The translations under genes were made by a program, and so were the position numbers. Positions 43,887 to 52,180 of a stretch of 64,000 bases of DNA are shown piece by piece. Origin of the DNA: Chitinophaga solisilvae (lineage in GTDB: Bacteria > Bacteroidota > Bacteroidia > Chitinophagales > Chitinophagaceae); assembly GCF_009928525.1 (NCBI RefSeq), contig NZ_JAABOK010000017.1, forward strand, positions 61,948 through 125,947, written 5' to 3'. Each line of letters opens with the position of its first letter. Positions within the stretch are counted from its first letter, which is position 1. The notes beneath the pieces are model-generated. The model worked only from the letters and a program-made list of their open reading frames with translations, ran no database searches and had not been told where the DNA came from.

Positions 43887-44642
43887 TTATTTTACGCATT
43901 CCAGCCAGGCGGCGGCCATCAGCTGAGCGCCCGCTACACTGGGGTGTACGCCGTCGCCCGTCCAGTAGGCTCCGGGAGCGGATTCCTGCGCCTTATCAAA
44001 GATGCGCTGGTAAGGAATGAATACTGCTTTGTACTTATCAGCCATAGCCTTCGCGGCAGCGCGGTATTCGTCGAATGCAGGGTACCATTTATCATCTACC
44101 GCCTTTACGCCTTTCACGGCAAACGGTTCGCCGATAATCAGCTGCACATCCGGCAAAGCCTGCCTGGTGCGGTCCAGCAGTTTATCGTAATCATCGCGGT
44201 ATATTTTTACGGTGCCTTTATAATTGCCGTTCAGCGTATGCCAGAAGTCATTCACACCAATGAGCATGCTCAGCACATCCGGCTTTATCTGCAGGCAATC
44301 GGTATCCCAGCGTTCCGCCAGCTGATACACCTTATTGCCACTGATACCTTTATTGTATATTTTCAGATTCAGGGAAGCCTGTTTCAGCAGCAGGGCAGAT
44401 GCCGCCATGAGTGCGTATCCGCCACCCAGCGCGCCGCTGTTGTTCGGCGTATCCACCTCCCGTTTACGGCCTGCATCCGTGATGGAATCGCCCTGAAACA
44501 ATACCACGCTTTCTTTTTTCAGCGTGACCTTTTTTGTTTTATCGGCTACCGTTGCAGCAGATACAATATTCGGAATACTGATGGCAGCAAGGCTTCCCAG
44601 GGAAACATTCTTCAGAAAATTACGGCGGTTTGCGTTAGTCAT
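43887..44642 (-). CDS. SGNH/GDSL hydrolase with Tat-like signal
   Basis: A 251-residue SGNH esterase. Start at 44642 gives a twin-arginine-type signal (RRNFLKNVSLGSLAA). Block I GDS has nucleophile S53; block III is GVNDFWH; block V DGVHPSVAG supplies Asp and His. Closest by eye to rhamnogalacturonan/xylan acetylesterases. It lies 67 bases upstream of the alpha/beta esterase gene on the same strand and may share its transcript. Confidence 0.88.
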   Translation of the reverse strand: MTNANRRNFLKNVSLGSLAAISIPNIVSAATVADKTKKVTLKKESVVLFQGDSITDAGRKREVDTPNNSGALGGGYALMAASALLLKQASLNLKIYNKGISGNKVYQLAERWDTDCLQIKPDVLSMLIGVNDFWHTLNGNYKGTVKIYRDDYDKLLDRTRQALPDVQLIIGEPFAVKGVKAVDDKWYPAFDEYRAAAKAMADKYKAVFIPYQRIFDKAQESAPGAYWTGDGVHPSVAGAQLMAAAWLECVK

Positions 44643-44720
44643 AACGTTTGCATTTGATTTAACAGGGTATGCGGACTTCGCATACAAACTCTTAAATCTA
44701 TAAAAAAGATTTTAATTTTT

Positions 44721-46079
44721 TCAGACAAAAGCACTGGCGCCGGTAATAGCGCGGCCAACGATCAGTGAATTGATTTCCTTCGTTCCTTCATAGGAGTAGA
44801 TGGCTTCCGCATCGGCCACAAAGCGGGCCACATTATACTCCAGCAGGATGCCGTTGCCTCCCATTACTTCCCTGGCGCGGCTCACCACATCGCGGGTACG
44901 CAGGGTGCAGAATACTTTTGCAAGAGAAGCATGTTCATCTTTAAGTCCGCCTTCATCCTGAATTTCAGAGAGCCGGAAGGCCATTGTCTGCATAGCCGTC
45001 AGGTTAGACAGCATCTCCACCAGGTGTCCCTGGATCAGCTGGAAGGAAGCAATCGGCTTACCGAACTGCTTACGGGAACGGGTATACGCCAATGCATTCT
45101 CATAGGCGCCGCGGGCGCAACCTACGGCCTCCCATGCCACCCCGGCGCGGGTCATGCGCAGCACGCGGCTGGTATCCCGGAAACTGTTGGCGCGCTGCAG
45201 GCGGTCTGATTCCGCAATGCGGCAGTCTTTCATCGTGATTAACCCGTTCTGTACAATACGCAGGGCCATTTTATCGTGCATTTTTTCTACACTGAAACCG
45301 GGAGTACCCTTGCGCAGCAGGAAACCTTTCACCTGGTTATCATCCACATCCCTGGCCCATATAATGATTACATCTGCAAAAGTGGCATTACCAATCCATT
45401 TCTTCTGACCATTCAATATCCAGGTATCCCCTTCCCGTTTAGCCGTAGTGGTTAGTCCGCCGGCAGTACCTGAACCTACTTCCGGCTCTGTGAGTCCGAA
45501 AGCTCCGATGGTTTTCAGCTGCTGCATTCCCGGCAGCCATTCATCTTTCTGGGATTCAGAACCCAGCATATAGATAGAACCCATGGCAAGCCCGCTCTGC
45601 ACCCCGAAGAATGTGGCAATAGATGCGTCTACCCTGGCCATTTCCATGGCAATGATGCCTTCCATGAGATAGGAACGGTTCGGACAGCCGTAGCCATCGT
45701 AGGTGACGCCACAGATATTCAGTGCTGCAAATTTCGGTATGATCTCAAACGGGAACTCTGCTTTCAGCCAGTATTCATTCACAATCGGCTGGATTTCCTT
45801 TTCCATGAACGCTCGTACTTTCAGCTGCAGTTCCCTGTCTTCCCGCGACAACTTAGCACTGAGGTCGTAAAAGTCCCCGTCGATAGGTGGCAGCGCCTTT
45901 TTGCTGCCCCTGCTGCTCAGCATTTTCATCAGGCCATTCAGCTGTGTCTCATCCATTTTAGCGACAGATTGCATCACCTGCTGCAGGTCTATCTTTTCAG
46001 ACAGCTTCGCCAGCATTTTAAAGTCAATGCTTTTGAGCAGATGATAGGCATTTTTCAGTTTTGTGAAAGTTCCGGACAT
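44721..46079 (-). CDS. Acyl-CoA dehydrogenase, glutaryl-CoA dehydrogenase-like
   Basis: A 452-residue flavoprotein of the acyl-CoA dehydrogenase family. AFGLTEPEVGSGTAGG is the FAD/substrate motif, WILNGQKKWIGNATFADVIIIWAR the central beta domain, and the C-terminus YSYEGTKEINSLIVGRAITG carries the catalytic Glu region (YEGT). About 60 extra residues precede the usual N-terminus. It oxidises an acyl-CoA and passes electrons to ETF; substrate chain unknown. The ATG at 46079 is chosen; an upstream extension to 46151 has no family match. Confidence 0.9.
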   Translation of the reverse strand: MSGTFTKLKNAYHLLKSIDFKMLAKLSEKIDLQQVMQSVAKMDETQLNGLMKMLSSRGSKKALPPIDGDFYDLSAKLSREDRELQLKVRAFMEKEIQPIVNEYWLKAEFPFEIIPKFAALNICGVTYDGYGCPNRSYLMEGIIAMEMARVDASIATFFGVQSGLAMGSIYMLGSESQKDEWLPGMQQLKTIGAFGLTEPEVGSGTAGGLTTTAKREGDTWILNGQKKWIGNATFADVIIIWARDVDDNQVKGFLLRKGTPGFSVEKMHDKMALRIVQNGLITMKDCRIAESDRLQRANSFRDTSRVLRMTRAGVAWEAVGCARGAYENALAYTRSRKQFGKPIASFQLIQGHLVEMLSNLTAMQTMAFRLSEIQDEGGLKDEHASLAKVFCTLRTRDVVSRAREVMGGNGILLEYNVARFVADAEAIYSYEGTKEINSLIVGRAITGASAFV

Positions 46080-46142
46080 AGTACATGGTTTTATATAAAA
46101 ATACAACTTGCGGATCAAAGCTGATATGCCGCAATTATCATT

Positions 46143-46164
46143 CCTGCTCATCCGTAAGAGCAGG
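46143..46164. other. Short hairpin in intergenic gap
   Basis: CCTGCTC (46143-46149) pairs with GAGCAGG (46158-46164) around an 8-base loop, between the acyl-CoA dehydrogenase start and the terminator of the next gene. No T-run; possibly part of a 5' leader. Confidence 0.3.
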
Positions 46165-46175
46165 CTGCCATGGCT

Positions 46176-46209
46176 GAAAATAAAAACAGCGCCCGTAAAG
46201 GCGCTGTTT
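46176..46209 (-). terminator. Rho-independent terminator of the unknown lipoprotein gene
   Basis: On the minus strand AAACAGCGCC (revcomp of 46200-46209) pairs with GGCGCTGTTT (revcomp of 46184-46193) around a 6-base loop, followed by a T-rich tract. It starts about 35 bases past the stop codon at 46244. Confidence 0.85.
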
Positions 46210-46243
46210 AAGCATATTTATCATCAGGAAAGATCCGTATCAG

Positions 46244-47677
46244 TTATTGTGGAACAAACATCCCATCCTGCGCAATCGTCACTGTTTTATTTCCCAGCAC
46301 CAGCCGCGCGGCGCCTTCCAGCTTTTCATCCGCAGCATCAACCTGGTTGCCTGTTACTGCGCCATCTTTAGCACTCACCTCAGCATAGCTGGTTTTCTTC
46401 AGGGTATTGTATACCTGATATCTATCCAGCACCTTCCCTGCCTGATCGGTGGTGAAGAATTCTACCAGCTGCTCCCCGTTCTGGTCGTGCCATTTCAGGT
46501 GCACAAATACAGGCATCTCGCGTTTAAAACGGAGAATCATTGCTGTCATGACAACGTTTTGTTGTTCGGTCATTATTTTCTTCAGGGCAGCTGCAGTAAA
46601 ATCAGGAGAGATAAATTCAAGGCCAGTCAGCGTCTTTACAAATTTGCCGCTGGCATCAGGTTTATACCTGTACATATTTTTGAATTTACCCGTATAAGGA
46701 TAGTCTGATCCGGGGCCGTCTGCATCCTCCGTCTGAGACAGGGTAATGGCGCCATCTTTCTCTACTACAGCATCTTTTGTTGAGGATTCTACCCCTTCGC
46801 TGGAGCTGGCAGACCAGATCCAGAGATGATCTGCTTCTTTACCATTCATATAGGACACCAGCTGCACGGAAGGCGCCTGAAAATAATCGCTGGTGTTCTT
46901 TGTTTCACTGGTAGCATATAAGAGATAGAGCGGGCCGCCGGGTATAGCAGCCTTACCATAGTGAAAAGCCCGTACATCGCCGATGCGCATCAGCTCTTCA
47001 AAATTATAGTAGGGAGTCAGTTTCGATAAAGGTTTCAGCCTGGCAACATCCGGTTCGCTGACGGTCAGCGGTAAGGAGATATCATTAAAGCGGCCGGCAA
47101 AAGCATCGAACGTAGCTGTTTCCTGCGGAACAGCAGCAATACTGCCATCGCTTTCCAGCTTCAGGAACCTGGTCTTGTACCTCATTTCCGGATCTTCTCC
47201 CTTCTTACTGATAAACCATTCTTCCCGCACTTCAATCATGGCATCGTTGTCTGCCAGCGGAAATTTGAAGATGGAGGTACCATCAGTTTCCCCATCGGTT
47301 TGCATGCCTACTTCCGCCCGGGCAATTTCTTTTCCGTCAGGCGTATAGGTAATCAGGTAGGTAATACTGTTATTTTCCTTCTTCAGTGTGCCTTTCACGA
47401 TGACGGCAATAAAGCGGTCGTTGCCGGAAAGAATACCCGCTTCCACCGTGGCGTACTGGTCGCCTTGCAGGGGGCCGGATTTACCGGTAACGTCTTTCAG
47501 CTGCGTCAGCTCCAGCGGTTTATCCAGTACTGACAGGTTTTTTATCCAGTCGCTGAATCCAAAAGATGCGGTTTTTAAGGTATCGGTCTGTGTTTCCGTA
47601 TGTGCGTTACTGTTACCACCACACGACAATATTGCAAATAATGGCGCTACCAGTACCGAGGTAGTTAATCTTTTCAT
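46244..47677 (-). CDS. Lipoprotein of unknown function
   Basis: A 477-residue lipoprotein not recognised by me. The ATG at 47677 gives MKRLTTSVLVAPLFAILSC with lipobox ILSC (C19). The mature part is acidic and beta-rich, without a known motif; FKMYRYKPDASGKFVKTLTGLEF-type strands recur, and no repeats, coiled coil or catalytic site are evident. It is a single-gene unit with its own terminator between an acyl-CoA dehydrogenase and a GH3 glucosidase gene. A surface or periplasmic binding role is only a guess. Confidence 0.75.
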   Translation of the reverse strand: MKRLTTSVLVAPLFAILSCGGNSNAHTETQTDTLKTASFGFSDWIKNLSVLDKPLELTQLKDVTGKSGPLQGDQYATVEAGILSGNDRFIAVIVKGTLKKENNSITYLITYTPDGKEIARAEVGMQTDGETDGTSIFKFPLADNDAMIEVREEWFISKKGEDPEMRYKTRFLKLESDGSIAAVPQETATFDAFAGRFNDISLPLTVSEPDVARLKPLSKLTPYYNFEELMRIGDVRAFHYGKAAIPGGPLYLLYATSETKNTSDYFQAPSVQLVSYMNGKEADHLWIWSASSSEGVESSTKDAVVEKDGAITLSQTEDADGPGSDYPYTGKFKNMYRYKPDASGKFVKTLTGLEFISPDFTAAALKKIMTEQQNVVMTAMILRFKREMPVFVHLKWHDQNGEQLVEFFTTDQAGKVLDRYQVYNTLKKTSYAEVSAKDGAVTGNQVDAADEKLEGAARLVLGNKTVTIAQDGMFVPQ

Positions 47678-47725
47678 AGATACAATGGAAAATTTGCAGC
47701 AAGATAACAAACATTTAATTATTTG

Positions 47726-47867
47726 GTTATTTGAGATTTGATGTGCGATTCAGGAATTTTCTGATTTCGAAATTTTGTGATTCTTAATTAAGCGAAGACC
47801 GTAGCAGATATCATATCCGCTGCGGTCTTCGCTTTCATTCGCAATTCGCAATTCATAATTCGCAATT
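47726..47867. repeat. Chimeric inverted repeat, copy G
   Basis: The left part (47726-47747) is identical over 22 bases to the outer arm of copy C; the right part (47836-47867) is GYAATTC heptads as in copies A, B, D and F. A central hairpin (47791-47809 with 47815-47833, two mismatches) carries AGCGAAGACCG, the shared inner motif. The right end is three bases before the stop codon of the GH3 gene. Confidence 0.85.
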
Positions 47868-47870
47868 ACC

Positions 47871-50285
47871 TTATATAATCGTGAATCCCTGCCTGAGCTT
47901 TATGTCTTCCGAGGAAGTGCCAATCAGGACTTCGAAGTCGCCGGGTTCAACGGTGGTATTCATGTTACGGTCCAGGATGGAAAGGTCATCCGGGTGGAGA
48001 ACAAAGTGAACGGTTTTCTTTTCTCCGGGTTGCAGGGTGATACGTTCGAAACCCCGGAGTTGCATCACGTAGGTGGTAACGCTGCTGACAAGGTCTTTCA
48101 GGTATAGTTGTACTACCTCGTCGCCTTTTCTCTTGCCGGTGTTGGTGATATCTACGCTTACGTGTATGTCGCCCTGGGATGCCTGTTTTTGCGGCGTAAC
48201 CACCAGGTTGTTGTAGGAGAAGCTGGTGTAGCTGAGGCCGAAGCCGAACGGATACAGTGCGCCGTTCACGCTCGTACGTCCGTAACCGTTATTACCGGAA
48301 GATGGCTGGTCAGCGTGAGATCCTGGTTTATAGGGGAAGTTCAGTTCTATCTGGCCCAGCGATTTGGGGAAAGTCACCGGAAGCCGGCCGCCTGGGTTGT
48401 AGGCGCCGAACAGTGTTTCCGCGATAGCGGTGCCGCCCTGCGGGCCAGGGAACCAGGCTTCGAGGATAGCGGGCAGGTTTTGCTGTTCCCAGTTGATGGT
48501 CAGCGGCTGGCCGTTAATCAGCACGGCGATGACCGGTTTCCCGGTAGCATGCAGCGCCTGCAACAGTTGCAGCTGCCGGCCGGGAAGGGATAAATCCGTA
48601 CGGGAAAGGCTTTCTCCCACCCTTTTTTCATCTTCACCTACTACCGCAATGATGACGTCCGATTGACGGGCCAGTTTCACGGCTTCCGCTATGGAGGCCA
48701 GTTCACTGCTGTCCGGCGGGGTCGGGATGATCTCCGTACCTGGCCATCCGGGGTTTACGATATCGCATCCTTTGGCGTACTGTACCCGGATATCCTTACC
48801 GGCAAAGGTTTTGATGCCATCAAGCACAGTGGTAACCGGATTATTGGAAGGGCCATAGCGGCTGATTGCATGTGTAGAAGCGGCTGCCAGTGGACCTGTT
48901 ACCAGGATGTTACGTAGTTTACCTTTATCCAGTGGCAATGTTTCGTGGTCGTTTTTCAGCAGCACCAGGGATTCCCTGTTCAGCTGCAGGGCAAAAGCCT
49001 CATCGGCAGCGGTATGCACCCCTTTATCGGCCGGTACGGGATCATTGTAGGGTTTATCGAAAAGCCCCAGCCTGAATTTCACGCGGAGTACGTCTGCCAC
49101 GCGACTGTCTATTGTTTTCATGGACAGCCTGTTTTCCTTTATCAGTTCGCGTAGCGGGGTGATATATTCTTCCGGCGGGGTGAAGTTGGTGCGTACATTC
49201 AGACCGGCTTCCACCGCCTGCCGTACAGCGTCTTTATAGTCTGCCGCCACATGATGCTTGCTGAAAAGGTATTCCACCGCTTCACTGTCGGACACCACAT
49301 AACCGTCGAAGCCATATACCTGCCGTAGCAGTTCCGTGAGGAAATAATAGCTGCCGGTCACCGGTACGCCGTCCCAGTCATTGTAGCTGCTCATCACCCC
49401 CATGGGGCGGGCTTCCTGGATGACGCGGCGGAAGGGATAGAGGTAAATCTGGTGGAGTTCCCGGGGAGCTACATGCGGATCAGTGCGGGCGTTACCGTCG
49501 CGGCCGCCTTTCGGTACGCTGTATACCGCATAGTGTTTAAGTGTTGCGGCCACGCCTTCGCTTTGCACGCCCAGCGTCATCTGTTTGCCCAGCTCCGCTA
49601 TCAGGAAGGGATCTTCCCCATAGCATTCCACTACCCTTCCCCAGCGCGGGTCCCTGGCGGGATCCAGGATGGGTACATAGATATTGGTGTATCCGAGGAG
49701 GCGGGCTTCGCGGCCGGCGATATGGCCTGCCTGGCTGACCAGTGCGCGGTTCCAGGTGCTGCCGATACCAATCGGGGCGCAGAAAGGTGTGGCGCGGTCG
49801 TGGCAAAGCCCGTGTATGGCCTCGTTGGTGAAGTCCACGGGAATACCCAGGCGGGTTTCTTCCACAAACCAGCGCTGTATGGTGTTTAGAGCTTCCGTAT
49901 GCCGGCTGTAGGGAAAGGAATATTTTGACGCCGCTTTTTTATTGAAGGGAAGGCTGTTCAGTTCCTCATCAATATTGGCGATACCGTCTTTCCATACTTT
50001 TGTTTTCCATTCTGCGGTGGGCATTTCATCTTTCAATACCCGGCCATAGCCGTAGAGGGTTGCCATCTGGCAGGTCTTTTCCTCCGGCGTCATCTGTGAG
50101 AGGAGGTCCTGGATGCGGCGTTCTGCCGGCTGTGCGGGATCTTCGAAAATGTCTTTCCGTCCGTTCTTGTTAAAGTCAATCCATCCATGCCTGTATATGG
50201 AGGATGTTTGCTGCGCGGTAGCTGCTGTGCCTGTGAGGGCAGACAGCAGGATGCCGGCAGTAATCTGTCTGATCAGAAGCTGCAT
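47871..50285 (-). CDS. bglX: Glycoside hydrolase family 3 beta-glucosidase
   Basis: An 804-residue secreted GH3 enzyme. The signal peptide ends near AATAQQ (residue 25); DFNKNGRKDIFEDP at 37-50 is a calcium-loop-like insert common in Bacteroidota GH3 enzymes. The TIM barrel has KHY (250-252) and the nucleophile D333 in VVSDSE; then the alpha/beta sandwich and a C-terminal fibronectin type III-like domain (about 700-790). Hydrolyses beta-glucosides or similar oligosaccharides. Divergent from the ECF sigma gene across a 309-base gap. Confidence 0.93.
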   Translation of the reverse strand: MQLLIRQITAGILLSALTGTAATAQQTSSIYRHGWIDFNKNGRKDIFEDPAQPAERRIQDLLSQMTPEEKTCQMATLYGYGRVLKDEMPTAEWKTKVWKDGIANIDEELNSLPFNKKAASKYSFPYSRHTEALNTIQRWFVEETRLGIPVDFTNEAIHGLCHDRATPFCAPIGIGSTWNRALVSQAGHIAGREARLLGYTNIYVPILDPARDPRWGRVVECYGEDPFLIAELGKQMTLGVQSEGVAATLKHYAVYSVPKGGRDGNARTDPHVAPRELHQIYLYPFRRVIQEARPMGVMSSYNDWDGVPVTGSYYFLTELLRQVYGFDGYVVSDSEAVEYLFSKHHVAADYKDAVRQAVEAGLNVRTNFTPPEEYITPLRELIKENRLSMKTIDSRVADVLRVKFRLGLFDKPYNDPVPADKGVHTAADEAFALQLNRESLVLLKNDHETLPLDKGKLRNILVTGPLAAASTHAISRYGPSNNPVTTVLDGIKTFAGKDIRVQYAKGCDIVNPGWPGTEIIPTPPDSSELASIAEAVKLARQSDVIIAVVGEDEKRVGESLSRTDLSLPGRQLQLLQALHATGKPVIAVLINGQPLTINWEQQNLPAILEAWFPGPQGGTAIAETLFGAYNPGGRLPVTFPKSLGQIELNFPYKPGSHADQPSSGNNGYGRTSVNGALYPFGFGLSYTSFSYNNLVVTPQKQASQGDIHVSVDITNTGKRKGDEVVQLYLKDLVSSVTTYVMQLRGFERITLQPGEKKTVHFVLHPDDLSILDRNMNTTVEPGDFEVLIGTSSEDIKLRQGFTII

Positions 50286-50594
50286 GTTTTTTCAGTTGAT
50301 GTGCCGGAGCCAAGTTACGTGCCATGGCGGCGCTTTGCAAATAATGCGTAAAATTTCACCAGTATTGGCGAATATTCAGGAGCCGGAAAAAAGAAACGGT
50401 TGCATATGATTATATGCAACCGTGGTAACTAAAAAAAAACACAAACTAAAAAAACTGGAAGTGCATTACAGCATATAGGCCTGGCCGTTATAATATAATG
50501 ACGCAAAAAATGTAGATACCCCCTATCATTTTATAAATAAAAAAATAGCTACTTTAGCGGCGTTCTATTCATTATCAAAACTATATGAAGGTAA
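50286..50594. promoter_or_regulatory. Divergent intergenic region between GH3 and ECF sigma genes
   Basis: A 309-base gap without a gene. It contains a perfect 12-bp hairpin (see separate entry), A-rich tracts, the palindromic-looking segment around 50485, and TAGCTACTTTAGC near 50546 which could be part of the sigma gene's promoter. No small reading frame of interest was found. Confidence 0.5.
50385..50423 (-). terminator. Hairpin with minus-strand T-run upstream of GH3
   Basis: Arms ACGGTTGCATAT (50396-50407) and ATATGCAACCGT (50412-50423) form a perfect 12-bp stem with a 4-base loop. On the minus strand it is followed by TTCTTTTTTCC, so it looks like a terminator pointing towards the GH3 gene 100 bases before its start. 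It could end a short leader RNA or attenuate GH3 expression. Confidence 0.6.
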
Positions 50595-51149
50595 ATGACA
50601 GCAACACCTTCTTTTCAGGCATATAACGATCTGTTTCATTCATTGTACAATGAATTGTGTAATTATGCCAATACTTTTCTGAATGATGATGATGCTGCAG
50701 AGGATGTGGTGCAGGAGACCTTTATCAAATTATGGCAGAAACACCGGGAAATAATCGGTATCCCGAATATTAAGGCGTATCTTTTCCGGGCGGTGCGCAA
50801 CAACTCCATTTCTGCGCTTCGCCGGCGCAACGCGGAGGAAACCGGCAATAAGGCCTATGAATGGGTGGTAGACGTGAGTGAGGAGCCGGATGCACTGGAG
50901 AAGCAGAATGCCAAGCCGTATTATGAGCAACTGATATATGAAGCTATTGCCAATCTGCCGCCGCAGTGCCGCGAGGTATTTACCTGCTGCCGCCTGCAGG
51001 GCATGACTCATCAGCAGACAGCCGTTAAACTGGGCCTTTCAGCCAAAACTGTGGAGAACTATATGGGCCGCGCACTGAAAATACTCCGGAAATACCTGGG
51101 AGAGTACGGCCTGCCGGCAGGCTTGCTTTTTTTACTAAAAATATGTTAA
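50595..51149 (+). CDS. ECF-type RNA polymerase sigma factor
   Basis: A 184-residue sigma-70 family ECF sigma factor. Region 2 (10-80) has NTFLNDDDAAEDVVQETFIKLWQ; region 4 (115-175) carries the helix-turn-helix with QGMTHQQTAVKLGLSAKTVENYMGRALK. In Bacteroidota such factors pair with FecR anti-sigma factors and TonB receptors; here exactly these follow on the same strand, forming a cell-surface signalling unit. Probably controls its own receptor operon. Confidence 0.95.
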   Translation: MTATPSFQAYNDLFHSLYNELCNYANTFLNDDDAAEDVVQETFIKLWQKHREIIGIPNIKAYLFRAVRNNSISALRRRNAEETGNKAYEWVVDVSEEPDALEKQNAKPYYEQLIYEAIANLPPQCREVFTCCRLQGMTHQQTAVKLGLSAKTVENYMGRALKILRKYLGEYGLPAGLLFLLKIC

Positions 51150-51208
51150 TTAAATAGTAGGGGGTATCTTCATTCCCCGCGTTTTAAAGATAGAGCACAC
51201 ACTGTAAT

Positions 51209-52180
51209 ATGGACCACAATGATACCTCCTTATATGATCTGATTGCAAAGCAATTATCATCTGTTACCACTGCTGAAGAAAATACGGTCATCGAACAATG
51301 GCTGGAACAATCCGCAGAAAACAGGGATACCTATGCAAAGCTGCAGCTGATATGGCAGGACTCTGTCCATGCAGTAAAGCCGCAAAAGCAGTATAATACC
51401 GCCGCCGCATGGGAAAAAGTGAGCCATAGCGTACAGGCTCCCGTTCCCCTACGGGCCAGGTTTTCAGGCTTTAAATATGCCGCTGCCGCCGCAATACTCG
51501 TATTACTCTCTGCAGGAGCCTGGTGGCTGGCAAGCCGCCCTACGCTGAAAGTACAGGAACTGGCGGCCAATGAAGGCAAGATCAAAAGCCTGGAATTATC
51601 CGATAAATCCGTTATCACCCTGCGGCCCGGCGCCCGCATCAAATATACCGAAGGCGCCCGCCGCCTCGTGGAACTGGAAGGAGAAGCCTACTTCGAAGTG
51701 GCCAGCGACCCTGCCCACCCTTTCGTAGTGAAAACACCCAACCTGTCCTTTGTGGAAGTACTGGGTACCGCCTTCACCGTGAAAACTGCCAGTGCCCACA
51801 CCACCGTCATCGTAGCCTCCGGAAAAGTTAAACTGGGCGCCGAAAACGATACTTCCGCCGTAATCCTCTCCAGTGGCCAGAAAGGCGTCTGGGGCAATGG
51901 CCAGATGAGCGCCATCAGCAACGACAATCCTAACTTTATGGCGTGGAAAACCGGAATTTTGCAATTTAATGATCAATCACTTGTTGAAATATTGCCGCAA
52001 TTAGCCGATTTTTACGGGAAAGATATCAGGATTGACGAATCATATAGGGCCACCGCAACGCAGCAGAAAGCAACGATCTCCTTCCACGATCAGTCCTGCG
52101 ATGAGGTTTTGCACGAATTACAACTTTTGCTTGGTTTCAACTACAAGGAAGAAGACGGCATCATCGTCATCGGCAGGTAG
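51209..52180 (+). CDS. FecR-family anti-sigma factor
   Basis: A 323-residue inner-membrane regulator. The cytoplasmic part (1-85) binds sigma; one membrane helix is at about 88-106 (AAAAAILVLLSAGAWWLA); the periplasmic FecR domain follows with ELSDKSVITLRPGARIKY and VELEGEAYFEVASDPAHPFVVKTPN, and a DUF4974 domain at the C-terminus (LQFNDQSLVEILPQLADFYGKDIRI). It relays the receptor's state to the sigma factor. Its 3' end overlaps the start of the TonB receptor gene. Confidence 0.93.
   Translation: MDHNDTSLYDLIAKQLSSVTTAEENTVIEQWLEQSAENRDTYAKLQLIWQDSVHAVKPQKQYNTAAAWEKVSHSVQAPVPLRARFSGFKYAAAAAILVLLSAGAWWLASRPTLKVQELAANEGKIKSLELSDKSVITLRPGARIKYTEGARRLVELEGEAYFEVASDPAHPFVVKTPNLSFVEVLGTAFTVKTASAHTTVIVASGKVKLGAENDTSAVILSSGQKGVWGNGQMSAISNDNPNFMAWKTGILQFNDQSLVEILPQLADFYGKDIRIDESYRATATQQKATISFHDQSCDEVLHELQLLLGFNYKEEDGIIVIGR

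Noticed and set aside
50286..50594. Small protein or tRNA in the 309-base gap
   Set aside because: No cloverleaf and no open frame with a plausible start; the hairpin fits a terminator better.
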